Assembly (NCBI RefSeq): GCF_021390515.1
Contig: NZ_JAJUXI010000004.1
Coordinates: 1 to 64,000 of the forward strand
From: Dyadobacter sp. CY326
GTDB taxonomy: Bacteria > Bacteroidota > Bacteroidia > Cytophagales > Spirosomataceae
Reading direction: 5' to 3'
DNA: 64,000 nt
Part shown: positions 9,153 to 18,637 of the stretch, piece by piece
Numbering within the stretch: the stretch's first letter is position 1
Layout of the letters: each line of letters begins with the position of its first letter
The notes under the pieces: model-generated
The model's input: the letters and a program-made list of their open reading frames with translations, nothing else
Databases searched by the model: none
What the model was told of the DNA's origin: nothing
Made by a program: the position numbers and the translations under genes

Positions 9153-9907
9153 AAGGCTTATCATTATTGCTTCAATCAATTTTTATCCTGTTCATCGCGC
9201 TTGCCTGCACGGAAACAGACGGGCCGGAGCCAGACGAAACGGCTGCTGTCGACGGATATGCCACAGGAAAAGTTACCAACACGGACGGCTCACCGCTCGC
9301 CGGTGTGAAGATTGTGATTGACAACACGATGATCCATGCTTCGTATTCGCTCGGGAATTCAGACGAGAAGGGCAATTACAAAATCCAGTTGCCAAAAGTC
9401 GGGACATTCATGGCCTCGGCGCACATTACCAAGCAGTATAATGGCAAAGAATACGAGTTCGACCTGCATCCGGATGTGTACGAAGCATTCAGCATTGACG
9501 GCGCGGTCAGGAACTTCCAATGGAAATTGACGGGCAAGCGTCCGGTTGAAGCACAGGGTTACTATGGCGTTACAATTGAGGTTAATAAAGCCATTCTGAG
9601 CGGCATTTACGATTCCGAAAACATTGAGTTTACACTCGTTCCTGTCGGAAATCTGATTGATGGATCAAAAGGGAAAACGCTCAAAATGAAGCATGGGCAA
9701 CCTTTTACCAATGATTATGGCAAGCTGGTTGACATTCCGCTGGGGCGTTATAAAATGACTGCTTACTATAAAGGCGAAGCAGGAGAGGGGCCTTTGAAAC
9801 TGAGAAAGCACTTTTCGGAAGATGCGTATGAAGACGAAATAATAATCGATTTCGAGCCATCGACGATGTGGGGCAACAACATTGCTTTCATCAGTTATAC
9901 AGAATAA
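9149..9907 (+). CDS. Lipoprotein with carboxypeptidase-regulatory-like domain
   Basis: The 252-residue product has signal peptide LLLQSIFILFIALAC followed by acidic ETDGPEPDE, so it is a lipoprotein probably displayed on the surface. Residues about 30-80 form a carboxypeptidase-regulatory-like (Ig-fold) domain (GKVTNTDGSPLAGVKIVI, EKGNYKIQLP). The C-terminal half is unassigned. I take ATG 9149, which overlaps the upstream stop by 4 nt; the longer frame starting at 9059 adds 30 residues that would block the signal peptide. It is the last gene of the lipoprotein run. Confidence 0.75.
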   Translation: MKGLSLLLQSIFILFIALACTETDGPEPDETAAVDGYATGKVTNTDGSPLAGVKIVIDNTMIHASYSLGNSDEKGNYKIQLPKVGTFMASAHITKQYNGKEYEFDLHPDVYEAFSIDGAVRNFQWKLTGKRPVEAQGYYGVTIEVNKAILSGIYDSENIEFTLVPVGNLIDGSKGKTLKMKHGQPFTNDYGKLVDIPLGRYKMTAYYKGEAGEGPLKLRKHFSEDAYEDEIIIDFEPSTMWGNNIAFISYTE

Positions 9908-9910
9908 ATA

Positions 9911-9939
9911 AGACTTTCCAGGGTCTAATCTGGAAAGTC
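9911..9939 (+). terminator. Hairpin after the lipoprotein run
   Basis: Palindrome with arms GACTTTCCAG and CTGGAAAGTC a few nt after the stop at 9907. No T-run follows, so termination strength is uncertain. Confidence 0.45.
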
Positions 9940-9972
9940 GGAGAAAATACGGAGTAAAGAGTAGGTAGTTCA

Positions 9973-10019
9973 AACTTGCCAGATCGTGAGGCGATGCCCC
10001 GGCCTGGCAAGTTTTATTT
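9973..10019. terminator. Bidirectional terminator between convergent genes
   Basis: Stem AACTTGCCAG / CTGGCAAGTT (about 20-nt loop) is followed by TTTATTTT on the plus strand. It ends at the stop codon of ahpD and separates it from the plus-strand lipoprotein run. Confidence 0.75.
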
Positions 10020-10609
10020 TATACCAAAACAGTGAAGCTTTTGAAAATCGCGCCAACCCTTACCGCGTCGAATATCCGCGCCGGGGTTCCACCGTGGTTC
10101 AGCACAGACTGCTCGTGTGAAGTGACGCACATTTCGCAACCATTCAATGCTGAAACTACTAGGCTCAGCAATTCAAAAAACTCTTTTCCCAAAACAGGAT
10201 TCACCATAATGCTCATTTTGATTCCGGCAGGAGCATTGTCATAAAATTCCTTGTGCATGAAGTGCCTGAAGCGATAGAACACGTTATTGGCATTCATTAA
10301 GGAAACGCAAGCTGTAACTTCCGCAATCTCCTTTTCATCGGCGCCTTCATTGGCTGCCAGTTCTTCAAGCGCAGTGATAAGCGCTGAATTTTTCTCATTA
10401 ATCGCCACCGAAAGCGCAATTAAAAGCGCCTCTTTGCGATTCAATGTCTGCGATTTCAGCACGTTACCAATGTTGATTTTCAAATCTTTGAGGTAACGGT
10501 GATCAAGTGCCGCCAATTTGTTAATCAGCACACTTTCAAATTCCGCAGGCAAGTTTACTTCCTTATATAGGGAATCTTTTGTGTTCCCGGTTGCTGCAAA
10601 TGGATACAT
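10019..10609 (-). CDS. ahpD: AhpD-type alkyl hydroperoxidase / AhpC reductant
   Basis: A 196-residue carboxymuconolactone-decarboxylase-like helical protein. The redox CxxC (Cys158-x-x-Cys161, in GCEMCVTSHE) and the following His165 match the AhpD active site. In actinobacteria AhpD passes electrons to AhpC; here it follows the peroxiredoxin gene by 12 nt in the same orientation, so the same partnership is likely and there is no AhpF nearby. Expressed from the promoter at 11213-11243. Confidence 0.9.
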   Translation of the reverse strand: MYPFAATGNTKDSLYKEVNLPAEFESVLINKLAALDHRYLKDLKINIGNVLKSQTLNRKEALLIALSVAINEKNSALITALEELAANEGADEKEIAEVTACVSLMNANNVFYRFRHFMHKEFYDNAPAGIKMSIMVNPVLGKEFFELLSLVVSALNGCEMCVTSHEQSVLNHGGTPARIFDAVRVGAIFKSFTVLV

Positions 10610-10621
10610 TTTCAGATCAGA

Positions 10622-11173
10622 TTAAGCAAGTGTAGCTTCTCCTTTAACCCAGTTGCAAGGGCAAAGTTCGTCCGTTTGCAAAGCATCCAAAACACGGATC
10701 ACTTCATCAACATTCCGTCCAACAGAAAGGTCATTTACACTAACCCAACGAATAATTCCTTGTGGGTCAACAATGTAAGTTACGCGGTAAGCGATTTTTT
10801 CGTTTGCTTCAAGAATCCCAAGTTCTTCGGCAAGTGACTTCGATGTGTCAGCAAGCATTGGGAATTGCAAGTCGCGAAGATCGTCGTGGTTTTTTCTCCA
10901 AGCAAGGTGAACAAACTCGCTGTCCGTAGACGCACCGATCAGCATCGTGTCGCGGTCAGCGAAGTCTTCAACGTGCTTTCCAAATTCAGCAATTTCAGTA
11001 GGACAAACGAATGTGAAATCCTTTGGCCACCAGAACATTACCATCCATTTCTCAGCATTCTTGTGATCCTCTGAGGTAATATCGTAGAATTCGTTTCCTT
11101 TTTCAAGAGAAACTACGGATGTTTTTTTGAACTGAGGGAATGTTGATCCCACAGAAAGGATTCTATTTGACAT
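10622..11173 (-). CDS. ahpC: AhpC-type 2-Cys peroxiredoxin
   Basis: This thiol peroxidase reduces hydrogen and alkyl peroxides. In its 183 residues the peroxidatic Cys57 sits in DFTFVCPTEI and two cysteines near the end (Cys171, Cys173 in ELCPCNW) supply the resolving function, as in the AhpC class that pairs with AhpD. The next gene is ahpD. A full -33/-7 promoter lies 40 nt upstream. I found no clear OxyR palindrome. Confidence 0.93.
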   Translation of the reverse strand: MSNRILSVGSTFPQFKKTSVVSLEKGNEFYDITSEDHKNAEKWMVMFWWPKDFTFVCPTEIAEFGKHVEDFADRDTMLIGASTDSEFVHLAWRKNHDDLRDLQFPMLADTSKSLAEELGILEANEKIAYRVTYIVDPQGIIRWVSVNDLSVGRNVDEVIRVLDALQTDELCPCNWVKGEATLA

Positions 11174-11212
11174 GATTGTTCGTTGGTTAGTAATTTGTAC
11201 TTTTTTGTGTCA

Positions 11213-11243
11213 CAAAACTACAATCACAACCTCGCCGAGACAA
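11213..11243 (-). promoter_or_regulatory. Bacteroidetes-type promoter of ahpC-ahpD
   Basis: On the minus strand TTG (11241-11243), 20 nt, TAGTTTTG (11213-11220): a full match to the TTG/TAnnTTTG pattern of the Bacteroidetes primary sigma factor. It places the start site about 35 nt before the ahpC ATG. Confidence 0.6.
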
Positions 11244-11391
11244 TTTTTCACCTGGTACTATCTATGGAAAGTGTTGATCAAATCAAATGAATTTGATTTT
11301 ATTTATAAGGAGTGCTTATTTATCGATTTTGTTAATAATGCCATAGATTTGACCAATATAATTATAGTAATAATTACTTAAATTCTAAACC

Positions 11392-12696
11392 TCATCCAGG
11401 CATCAAGTTCAACACGGTTTCGAGCGCCATTCCGCGTGAGCCCTTAATTAAAATGTATGTATTTTCTTGCGGGTTGTCCATAACCCAGTTGTGAAGAGAA
11501 AACTTGTCGGGGAAGTAATATGCTTTGGGAAGTGCCGGCAATGCGTGCTGCATCAAGCTGCCGGCCAAAATAACAATGTCAAACTTTTGTTCAGCAATTT
11601 GCTGTCCGAGCAGCAAATGCTCCTCAGCCGCCGCCTCGCCCAGCTCAAACATATCGCCCAGGATTACCATCTTTTTTGGCGCGTCAATTGTAGCAAAGTT
11701 GGCTATAGCAGCCGACATGGAGGACGGATTGGCGTTATAGGCATCCATAATCACCGTATTGCTTCCTTTTTTGACGATTTGTGAACGGTTGTTATCTGGC
11801 TTGTAAGTTGCCACCGCTTCGTTGGCATCTTCGTCTGCGATGTCGAAATATTTTGCAATGGCCAGCGCAGCGCACATGTTGTCGAAGTTATAACCGCCCG
11901 GCAGCTGCGTAGCGACCGTTTTTCCATTGTTTTGGTAAATTACAAAGGGACTTTCCTGTACTAAGGTCGGGTTTACCGGACTGTTTTCAGATCCGTAAAA
12001 AACAATTTCCCCAAAAGCGCGTCGCTTGCTGACCATATCCATGATCACATCGTGCCTGCTGTTCACAAAAACCGTCCCCTTCTTTTTGGAGAGGAAATCC
12101 AGAAGCTCTCCTTTCCCTTTGATAATGCCTTCGATTCCGCCGAAACCTTCCAAATGAGCCTTGCCAATGTTCGTGATCAAGCCGTGCGTAGGCATTGCAA
12201 TTGTGCATAAAAGCGCAATTTCCTGCTGGTGATTCGCGCCCATTTCGACAACCGCCATTTCATGTTTTGTCGGGTCAATGGACAAGATCGTTAGCGGCAC
12301 GCCAATGTGGTTATTCAGGTTTCCTTTGGTCGCATAAGTGTTGTATTTCATGGATAACACCTTTGCAATCAGCTCTTTTGTAGTCGTTTTGCCATTAGAA
12401 CCGGTTAATGCGATAACGGGGAACGTGAATGTCTTGCGGTGATGTCTGGCCAAATCCTGCAATGCTTCCAGCACATTTTCAACCAATAAAAAGCGCTCAT
12501 TCGCAACCACTTCCGCATCGTCCACGACGGCGAAGGCAGCGCCTTTTGACAAAGCTTCTGCCGCATATTGGTTCCCATCAAAATTGTCTCCTTTCAATGC
12601 GAAAAACAGACAGCCCGGACTAATTTTTCGTGTGTCAGTTGAGATGGCTGCTCCGTTCTGGAAGTGGTTATAAAGCGTTTCGTTTGAAGTATACAT
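11392..12696 (-). CDS. murF: UDP-N-acetylmuramoyl-tripeptide--D-alanyl-D-alanine ligase
   Basis: MurF adds D-Ala-D-Ala to UDP-MurNAc-tripeptide, the last cytoplasmic step of muropeptide synthesis. The protein shows the Mur N-terminal substrate region (STDTRKISPGCLFFALKGDNFDGNQY), the ATP loop TGSNGKTTTKEL (near residue 100), VVEMGANHQQEI, and the C-terminal DAYNANPSSM and GDMFELG motifs. I take ATG 12696 (434 residues); the frame is open to 12822 but the extra 42 residues do not resemble MurF, and a minus-strand TAGTTTTG at 12799-12806 lies between the two candidates. Unlike in many bacteria it is not within a dcw cluster here. Confidence 0.93.
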   Translation of the reverse strand: MYTSNETLYNHFQNGAAISTDTRKISPGCLFFALKGDNFDGNQYAAEALSKGAAFAVVDDAEVVANERFLLVENVLEALQDLARHHRKTFTFPVIALTGSNGKTTTKELIAKVLSMKYNTYATKGNLNNHIGVPLTILSIDPTKHEMAVVEMGANHQQEIALLCTIAMPTHGLITNIGKAHLEGFGGIEGIIKGKGELLDFLSKKKGTVFVNSRHDVIMDMVSKRRAFGEIVFYGSENSPVNPTLVQESPFVIYQNNGKTVATQLPGGYNFDNMCAALAIAKYFDIADEDANEAVATYKPDNNRSQIVKKGSNTVIMDAYNANPSSMSAAIANFATIDAPKKMVILGDMFELGEAAAEEHLLLGQQIAEQKFDIVILAGSLMQHALPALPKAYYFPDKFSLHNWVMDNPQENTYILIKGSRGMALETVLNLMPG

Positions 12697-12824
12697 GAAA
12701 AGTGCAGTCGTTATAAAGTTATAAGCGCTTATTTCGTTAGGTTTAAAAGCCAGATGATAAGCCTTGCAGCGCCCGCGCGCGGCGCTGTTGGTAACCTGCA
12801 AAACTAATAGATTATTCCTCAACG

Positions 12825-15074
12825 ATGCGAACGAAATTTACCTCCTTTTTTCTGCTGATCTGTTCCATAATCACTTTTTCAAAAGCATTTTCTCAAACGG
12901 CTTGGTTTAAAATTGACACATTAACGAAGGTAACTTCTAAAGGAGCGAAACTGACGAATCCGTGGGCAGGCGGGCTCAATGCATCCCAGTTTCTCAAAAT
13001 GCACCTGAACAATGATGCAGACGAAGATTTGGTGGTTTACGATAGAACCAATAGCAAAATTACCACATTCCTGGCCGGACCCGATCCGCAGAATTCAGGC
13101 AAGAAAATCTTCATTCATGCGCCTTATTATGAATCACGTTTTCCCAAAGCAGACAACTGGATGATCCTCGCCGATTATGACGATGACGGAAATAAAGACC
13201 TTTTTACAAGCACTTCATTGGGAATCAGCGTTTACAGGCAGCTTAAAGCAGGGCAATCCTGGTCGTGGAAGTTGATGCAGGAAGTGATTTATACCAAAGG
13301 TTTTTCAGGAAATATCAATTTGCAGGTTTCTGGAACGGACATTCCAGGAATCGTTGATGTGGATGATGACGGAGATCTGGACCTGCTTCTGTTTGATTTT
13401 TCGGGAAATTATATTGAGCTGCATCAAAACCTGAGCATGGAGAATTTCGGTGTGCCAGACAGTCTGGGCAATTCTAAAAATCCCGTTTTTCAGCGCAATG
13501 GCGATTGCTGGGGCAATTTTCATAAAGGCACCAATGAGGGTTTTGAGTTTGGGTTGGATTGTGGTGTAACGGATAATGCGGGCGGTCGCGTAATGCATGC
13601 GGGGAATTCTATTTTATTGCAGGATTTGAATGGCGACGGCAAAAAGGATCTGTTGGTCGGTCACGTTAGCAATGCTCACATTTCTTTTTTAACCAATTCG
13701 GCAAGTGGTTTGATTGGGAATTTTACGGCTTACACAAACACTTTTCCTGCAGTTGATCCCGTGCTTTTGCACATTTTTCCCGCAGCATTCATGGAAGACG
13801 TGGATTTTGATGGTGTTAAAGATTTGCTGATCGCACCCAATGTGGCATCCAATGATGGCAATCTTACTGATTTCAAATCGTCCGGATGGCTTTACCATAA
13901 TGCCGGAACGACGATCAAGCCTGATTTCAAGCTTACAAAAAAGAATTTCTTGCAAGATCAAATGCTGGATGTTGGTGAGAATGCCGCACCCACATTTTTC
14001 GACATTGACGGCGACGGCGATCTGGATATGCTGATTGGAACAGGTGGAATTGTGGGTGAAAGCGGATTTAAAGGCGGCTTTTGGCTTTTGAAAAATAATG
14101 GCACCAATGCAGCGCCTGACTTTGTGGTGGAATCTGAAAATTATCTCAACCTGGCTTCTGCTTTTTCGGTTTATAACATCAAACTGCAATGGGCGGATTT
14201 TAATGGCGACGGCACTATTGACCTTGGATTTGCAGCCACATCCACGACGACGTTAAAATTGGAATATCGCTACATTCCTAATAAGGCGCAACCCGGCGCG
14301 GCAGCACAATTAAATCTTGCCGAGGCAGTGACGATCGCTATGCCGACTGAATCTCAAACCGGCGATTCACCACATTTTTACGACGCGGACCAGGATGGCG
14401 ACTTGGACTTGCTCGTGGGCAAAACGCAAGGCAACATTTACTATTATTCCAATTCTGGTAACAATAAACAGTTCACATTCAAGCTTGAATCGGATGCTTT
14501 TGCAGGAGTTGGGATCAGTTTTGAAGGTCGCTCACCGCAACTTGCCGTCGCCGACTTCGACCTTGACGGCCGCGCAGATCTGATCACGGCTGATCATACG
14601 GGCAACATTCGCGCTTTCCATAATGCGGATTGGGGCAAATGGACAGCGCGGGAAACATTGCTTGTGGAGCAGAATGGAAAAGCCGCAGCACCTTCGTTCG
14701 GGAATTATCTTGCTGTTGCGGCGGGTGATTACAATGGTGACAAAAAGCCGGACGTTGTCATTGGCAGCAATGCGGGCGGTTTGCGGTTGCTGACAAACAT
14801 TTTGCCTGTGACCATTACTGGCAATGAGCCAGCGGCTGGGCCCATTATTAATGTTTATCCCAATCCGGCGGCAGCTTACCTGAAAATCCTTTCATCAAGA
14901 AACGGCTCATTTGATGTCGTCACCGCAGGCGGTAAATATTTTCTCAAAAATCAGGCAATCAAAGCCAGCATTGAAACGGAAATCTCCACGATTAACTGGC
15001 CAGCAGGACTTTATTTGATTGAATTTAAAACCGGTGAAAGCCGCATTGTGAAAAAAGTGATGGTCGTGGAGTAA
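12825..15074 (+). CDS. FG-GAP/VCBS repeat protein with T9SS sorting domain
   Basis: A 749-residue secreted protein: signal peptide (to about FSKAFSQ), then a beta-propeller-like array of FG-GAP/VCBS repeats each with a calcium-binding-like loop (DVDDDGDLDLL, DLNGDGKKDLL, DIDGDGDLDML, DFNGDGTIDLG, DADQDGDLDLL, DFDLDGRADLI). The last ~80 residues (VYPNPAAAYLKIL ... GLYLIEFKTGESRIVKKVMVVE) form a type A T9SS C-terminal sorting domain, so it should be exported by T9SS and attached to the surface. Its ligand is unknown. Confidence 0.88.
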   Translation: MRTKFTSFFLLICSIITFSKAFSQTAWFKIDTLTKVTSKGAKLTNPWAGGLNASQFLKMHLNNDADEDLVVYDRTNSKITTFLAGPDPQNSGKKIFIHAPYYESRFPKADNWMILADYDDDGNKDLFTSTSLGISVYRQLKAGQSWSWKLMQEVIYTKGFSGNINLQVSGTDIPGIVDVDDDGDLDLLLFDFSGNYIELHQNLSMENFGVPDSLGNSKNPVFQRNGDCWGNFHKGTNEGFEFGLDCGVTDNAGGRVMHAGNSILLQDLNGDGKKDLLVGHVSNAHISFLTNSASGLIGNFTAYTNTFPAVDPVLLHIFPAAFMEDVDFDGVKDLLIAPNVASNDGNLTDFKSSGWLYHNAGTTIKPDFKLTKKNFLQDQMLDVGENAAPTFFDIDGDGDLDMLIGTGGIVGESGFKGGFWLLKNNGTNAAPDFVVESENYLNLASAFSVYNIKLQWADFNGDGTIDLGFAATSTTTLKLEYRYIPNKAQPGAAAQLNLAEAVTIAMPTESQTGDSPHFYDADQDGDLDLLVGKTQGNIYYYSNSGNNKQFTFKLESDAFAGVGISFEGRSPQLAVADFDLDGRADLITADHTGNIRAFHNADWGKWTARETLLVEQNGKAAAPSFGNYLAVAAGDYNGDKKPDVVIGSNAGGLRLLTNILPVTITGNEPAAGPIINVYPNPAAAYLKILSSRNGSFDVVTAGGKYFLKNQAIKASIETEISTINWPAGLYLIEFKTGESRIVKKVMVVE

Positions 15075-15124
15075 GGGAGTAGATCGCAATCTAACCGTCT
15101 TTACAAGATAAAATCCATCATTTC

Positions 15125-16207
15125 ATGCAAGCTCTTCTTGGTGTAATTTTCCATTTTATTGGCGGTTTTGCTTCCGGCAGTTTTTACATTCCTTACAAGC
15201 GCGTCAAAGGTTGGGCCTGGGAATCTTACTGGATCGTTGGCGGACTTTTTTCCTGGTTCATCGTGCCGCCACTTGCTGCATTCCTGACCATTCCCAATTA
15301 CACCGACATCATTGCCAACACAGAAGGCGGCATTCTGTTCCTAACTTACGTTTTTGGTGTTTTATGGGGCATAGGTGGGTTAACTTACGGTTTGGGCGTG
15401 CGCTATCTTGGCGTCTCGCTCGGAAGCTCCATTATTCTCGGTCTTAGTTCGGTTTTGGGCGCGCTTATCCCTTCTATTTACTATCAATTCAATCCGAAAG
15501 CAGGCAAAGACACGATTTCTGATCTTTTTACAAACACCTGGGGCCAGACCGTTTTGCTTGGGCTGCTTGTATGCCTTATCGGGATTGTTATTTGCGGGAA
15601 AGCCGGTTCAATGAAGGACAATGAACGAAAAAAAAGCGGTTTTATCGAAGGTGATAATGTTGAGTTTAAACTTGGTTTAGGCTTGACCGTTTCCATTGTT
15701 TCAGGTGTGCTCAGCGCTTGTTTTGCATTTGGCATTGATGCCGGCAAGATCATGGCCGAGCAGGCAAACGCGATTTGGAAAGCGGCCAATCGGGGCGAAG
15801 GGGAGTTTTTATTTCAAAACAATGTGACTTATGTGGTCATTCTTTTGGGCGGGTTAACCACGAATTTTATCTGGTGCATGATCCTAAATGCGCGCAACAA
15901 AACTTTCGGTGATTATACCAATTCCAGCACACCGCTTTTGTCTAACTACATATTTTCTGCCCTCGCCGGGACTACCTGGTTTCTACAATTTTTCTTTTAT
16001 GGAATGGGCGAAAGCAAGTTGGGAAACGGACCCAGTTCCTGGATCCTGCACATGGCATTTATCATTCTCGTCGCCAACTCCTGGGGTTTGATCTTAAAAG
16101 AATGGAATGCGGTCAGCCGCAAAACGATCATTACTATCTTATCCGGAATTGCGGTCATCATCCTTTCGGTGCTGATTGTTGGTTATGGTAATTATCTGCG
16201 GGAGTAG
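15125..16207 (+). CDS. rhaT: L-rhamnose/proton symporter family transporter
   Basis: A 360-residue inner-membrane protein with about ten membrane segments matching the RhaT family throughout, for example FIGGFASGSFYIPYKRVKGW near the start and GLGVRYLGVSLGSSIILGLSS in the middle. E. coli RhaT (344 residues) carries L-rhamnose with protons. The sugar carried here is inferred from the family only: no rhaA/B/D gene is in the window. A sugar epimerase lies downstream, beyond the tandem repeat array. Confidence 0.88.
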   Translation: MQALLGVIFHFIGGFASGSFYIPYKRVKGWAWESYWIVGGLFSWFIVPPLAAFLTIPNYTDIIANTEGGILFLTYVFGVLWGIGGLTYGLGVRYLGVSLGSSIILGLSSVLGALIPSIYYQFNPKAGKDTISDLFTNTWGQTVLLGLLVCLIGIVICGKAGSMKDNERKKSGFIEGDNVEFKLGLGLTVSIVSGVLSACFAFGIDAGKIMAEQANAIWKAANRGEGEFLFQNNVTYVVILLGGLTTNFIWCMILNARNKTFGDYTNSSTPLLSNYIFSALAGTTWFLQFFFYGMGESKLGNGPSSWILHMAFIILVANSWGLILKEWNAVSRKTIITILSGIAVIILSVLIVGYGNYLRE

Positions 16208-16212
16208 GGATT

Positions 16213-17346
16213 GGTTTGCTTTGCCTTGGCTATGTTTGTAATCTCCGGATTAAAATCCGGAGTTGATATATCGGCCATGCCTGACGGCATTTCTTCTGGC
16301 CAAAAGTGCCTTCGGCACGACTGATATCATTGCGCCAGGTTTCAACCTGGCGATAAGGTAGGATTATTCTATATTTCCCTAGCTTGTTTTGCATTGGCTG
16401 TTGTAATCTCCGGATTAAAATCCGGAGTTGATATATCGGCCATGCCTGACGGCATTTCTTCTGGCCAAAAGTGTCATCGGCACGACTAATATCATTGCGC
16501 CAGGTTTCAACCTGGCGATAAGGTAGGATTATTCTATATTTCCCTAGCTTGTTTTGCATTGGCTGTTGTAATCTCCGGATTAAAATCCGGAGTTGATATA
16601 TCGGCCATGCCTGACGGCATTTCTTCTGGCCAAAAGTGCCATCGGCACGACTAATATCATTGCGCCAGGTTTCAACCTGGCGATGAAGAGGGATTATTCG
16701 ATATCTCCCTGGCTTGTTGAATTGAGGTTAGTTGTAATCTCCGGAATGAAATCCGGAGTTGGCATATCGGCCATACCTGACGGCATTTCTACTGGCTAAA
16801 AGTGCCATCGGCACGACTGATGTCATGGCGCCAGGTTTCAACCTGGTGATAAGGTAAGATTATTCGATATTTGCCTGACTTGTTATGCATTGGCTATGTT
16901 ATAATCTCCGGATTAAAATCCGAGTTGGCATATGGGCCATGCCTGCCGGCATTCTTCTGGCCAAAAGTGCCATCGGCACGACTGATATTATTGCGCCAGG
17001 TTTCAACCTGGCGATAAGGTAGGGTTATTCGATATTTCCCAGACTTGTTGAGTTGAGGCTAGTTGTAATCTCCGGATTGAAATCCGGAGTTGATATATCG
17101 GCCATGCCTGACGGCATTTCTTCTGGCCAAAAGTGCCATCGGCACGACTGATATCATTGCGCCAGGTTTCAACCTGGCGATAAGGTAAGATTATTCGATA
17201 TTTCCCCAGCTTGTTGAGTTAAGGTTTTGTTGTAATCTCCGGATTAAAATCCGGAGTTGATATATCGGCCATGCCTGACGGCATTTCTTCTGGCCAAAAG
17301 TGCCATCGGCACGCCCAATATTGTTGCGCCAGGTTTCAACCTGGCA
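16213..17346 (+). repeat. Seven tandem ~165-bp units, each with four hairpins
   Basis: Units begin at about 16239, 16404, 16569, 16735, 16902, 17065 and 17233 (spacings 165, 165, 166, 167, 163, 168), all in the same orientation. Every unit has the same four inverted repeats in order: A, CTCCGGATT-AA-AATCCGGAG; B, GGCC enclosing ATGCC-TGAC-GGCAT and closing with GGCC; C, GTGCC-ATC-GGCAC; D, CGCCAGGTT-TC-AACCTGGCG. An AT-rich spacer of about 45 nt follows. Units are not identical; most changes are in loops and spacers, with a few stem mismatches or G-U pairs (unit 4 B and D, unit 5 A). Sequence before unit 1 resembles a spacer, so the array starts within one. No terminal transposon features or coding gene were seen. 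Confidence 0.95.
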
Positions 17347-17433
17347 ATGAAGATTATCCATGGGAGTAAGATCATAGAAGAGTAAAATCAGCAACCTTTC
17401 CTTTTTAGTATACAGATACTAAATCCTTGCTCA

Positions 17434-18636
17434 ATGATGTCGATTGCAAAACAATTAAAATGGTTGTGTCTGATCCAGATCTTACTCCTTTCCTATGCGT
17501 GCCCAGCGCAGACAAAAACAAAAAAAGGAGGAACAGTTTCATTTAAAAAGCAAGAACTGACCAAGCGATTCATTTCCGAAGGAGCCGCTATGGGCGATGT
17601 GAACAAGGATGGGAAAAAGGACATTCTTGCAGGCGCCTATTGGTTTGAAGCGCCTAGCTGGAAAGCGCATGAACTGGCCAAACCGGACACATTCGTGGTC
17701 AATGGCAGTTATAGCGACTCGTTTCTGGACTTTGCAATGGACGTTAATCAGGACGGGTGGATTGATCTGATCCGGATTGACTGGCCTGGAAAACCTGCGT
17801 TTTGGCACGAGAATCCTAAGGGAAAGCCGGGTTACTGGCCCAAACACGAGATTCACGCATCGGTTGGAAATGAGTCGCCTATGCTGGTGGATGTTGACGG
17901 CGATGGCCGTTTGGACTTGCTTTGCAATGACCCGACCGCGAAAAAAGTCATTTGGCTCCGTGCCCCTTTGAAAAAGGGCGAAACGGCTTGGGAGAAATTT
18001 ACAATCAGCAATGATGAGAAAAATGCCACGCACATGTATACGCATGGCATTGGTTACGGTGATATCAATGGAGACGGCAGAAAAGACGTTGTTATAAAAA
18101 GTGGTTGGTGGGAAGGTCCGGAAGGTGGGCCCGCCAAACAGCCGAAAGACGCCGATTGGAAATTCCATCCCGCAGACCTCGGCAAAGATTGCTCCCAAAT
18201 GTATGTGATGGATCTCAATGGCGACGGATTAAGCGACGTTTTGAGTGCCTCAGCGCATGATTACGGCATATGGTGGCATGAGCAAGGAAAAGATGAACAA
18301 GGCAATCCAACCTGGCGGCATCATGATATCGACAAGTCATTTTCACAGACGCACGGTGTCGCATTGGCCGACATTAATGGGGATGGAAACATGGATTTCG
18401 TTACAGGAAAACGCTATTTTGCGCATCATGGTAATGATCCGGGTGAGTTTGAACCGGCTGTGATTTACTGGTTTGAATACAAGCCTGGGAAAGTGCCAAG
18501 CTGGACAAGACATGAAATTGACAACGATTCAGGCGCTGGTTTGCATGTGACAGTGGAGGATGTTAACAATGATGGGCTGTTGGACATTGTTACGGGAAAC
18601 AAAAAAGGAGTTCGCGTTTTTACACAGAGCCGCTAG
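17434..18636 (+). CDS. Secreted FG-GAP/VCBS repeat protein
   Basis: A 400-residue exported protein: signal peptide ending near SYACPAQ, then repeated calcium-loop motifs (GDVNKDGKKDIL, DVNQDGWIDLI, DVDGDGRLDLL, DINGDGRKDVV, DLNGDGLSDVL, DINGDGNMDFV, DVNNDGLLDIV) that predict a seven-bladed propeller. Tryptophan-rich stretches (YWFEAPSW, GWWEGPEGGP, IYWFEYKPG) recur between blades. No T9SS sorting domain is visible, unlike the protein at 12825. It ends 1 nt before the epimerase gene, so the two are probably one operon. A similar protein lies at 43486. Confidence 0.82.
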   Translation: MMSIAKQLKWLCLIQILLLSYACPAQTKTKKGGTVSFKKQELTKRFISEGAAMGDVNKDGKKDILAGAYWFEAPSWKAHELAKPDTFVVNGSYSDSFLDFAMDVNQDGWIDLIRIDWPGKPAFWHENPKGKPGYWPKHEIHASVGNESPMLVDVDGDGRLDLLCNDPTAKKVIWLRAPLKKGETAWEKFTISNDEKNATHMYTHGIGYGDINGDGRKDVVIKSGWWEGPEGGPAKQPKDADWKFHPADLGKDCSQMYVMDLNGDGLSDVLSASAHDYGIWWHEQGKDEQGNPTWRHHDIDKSFSQTHGVALADINGDGNMDFVTGKRYFAHHGNDPGEFEPAVIYWFEYKPGKVPSWTRHEIDNDSGAGLHVTVEDVNNDGLLDIVTGNKKGVRVFTQSR

Positions 18637-18637
18637 T

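Noticed and set aside
16230..16559. Minus-strand ORF repeating a ~55-residue peptide, inside the tandem array
   Set aside because: It arises because the first three units are exactly 165 bp apart, which keeps the frame. Later spacings (166, 167, 163, 168) break it and the hairpins explain the conservation better than a protein.
16213..17346. CRISPR array
   Set aside because: Period is about 165 bp, spacers are similar to each other, and no cas gene is in the window.
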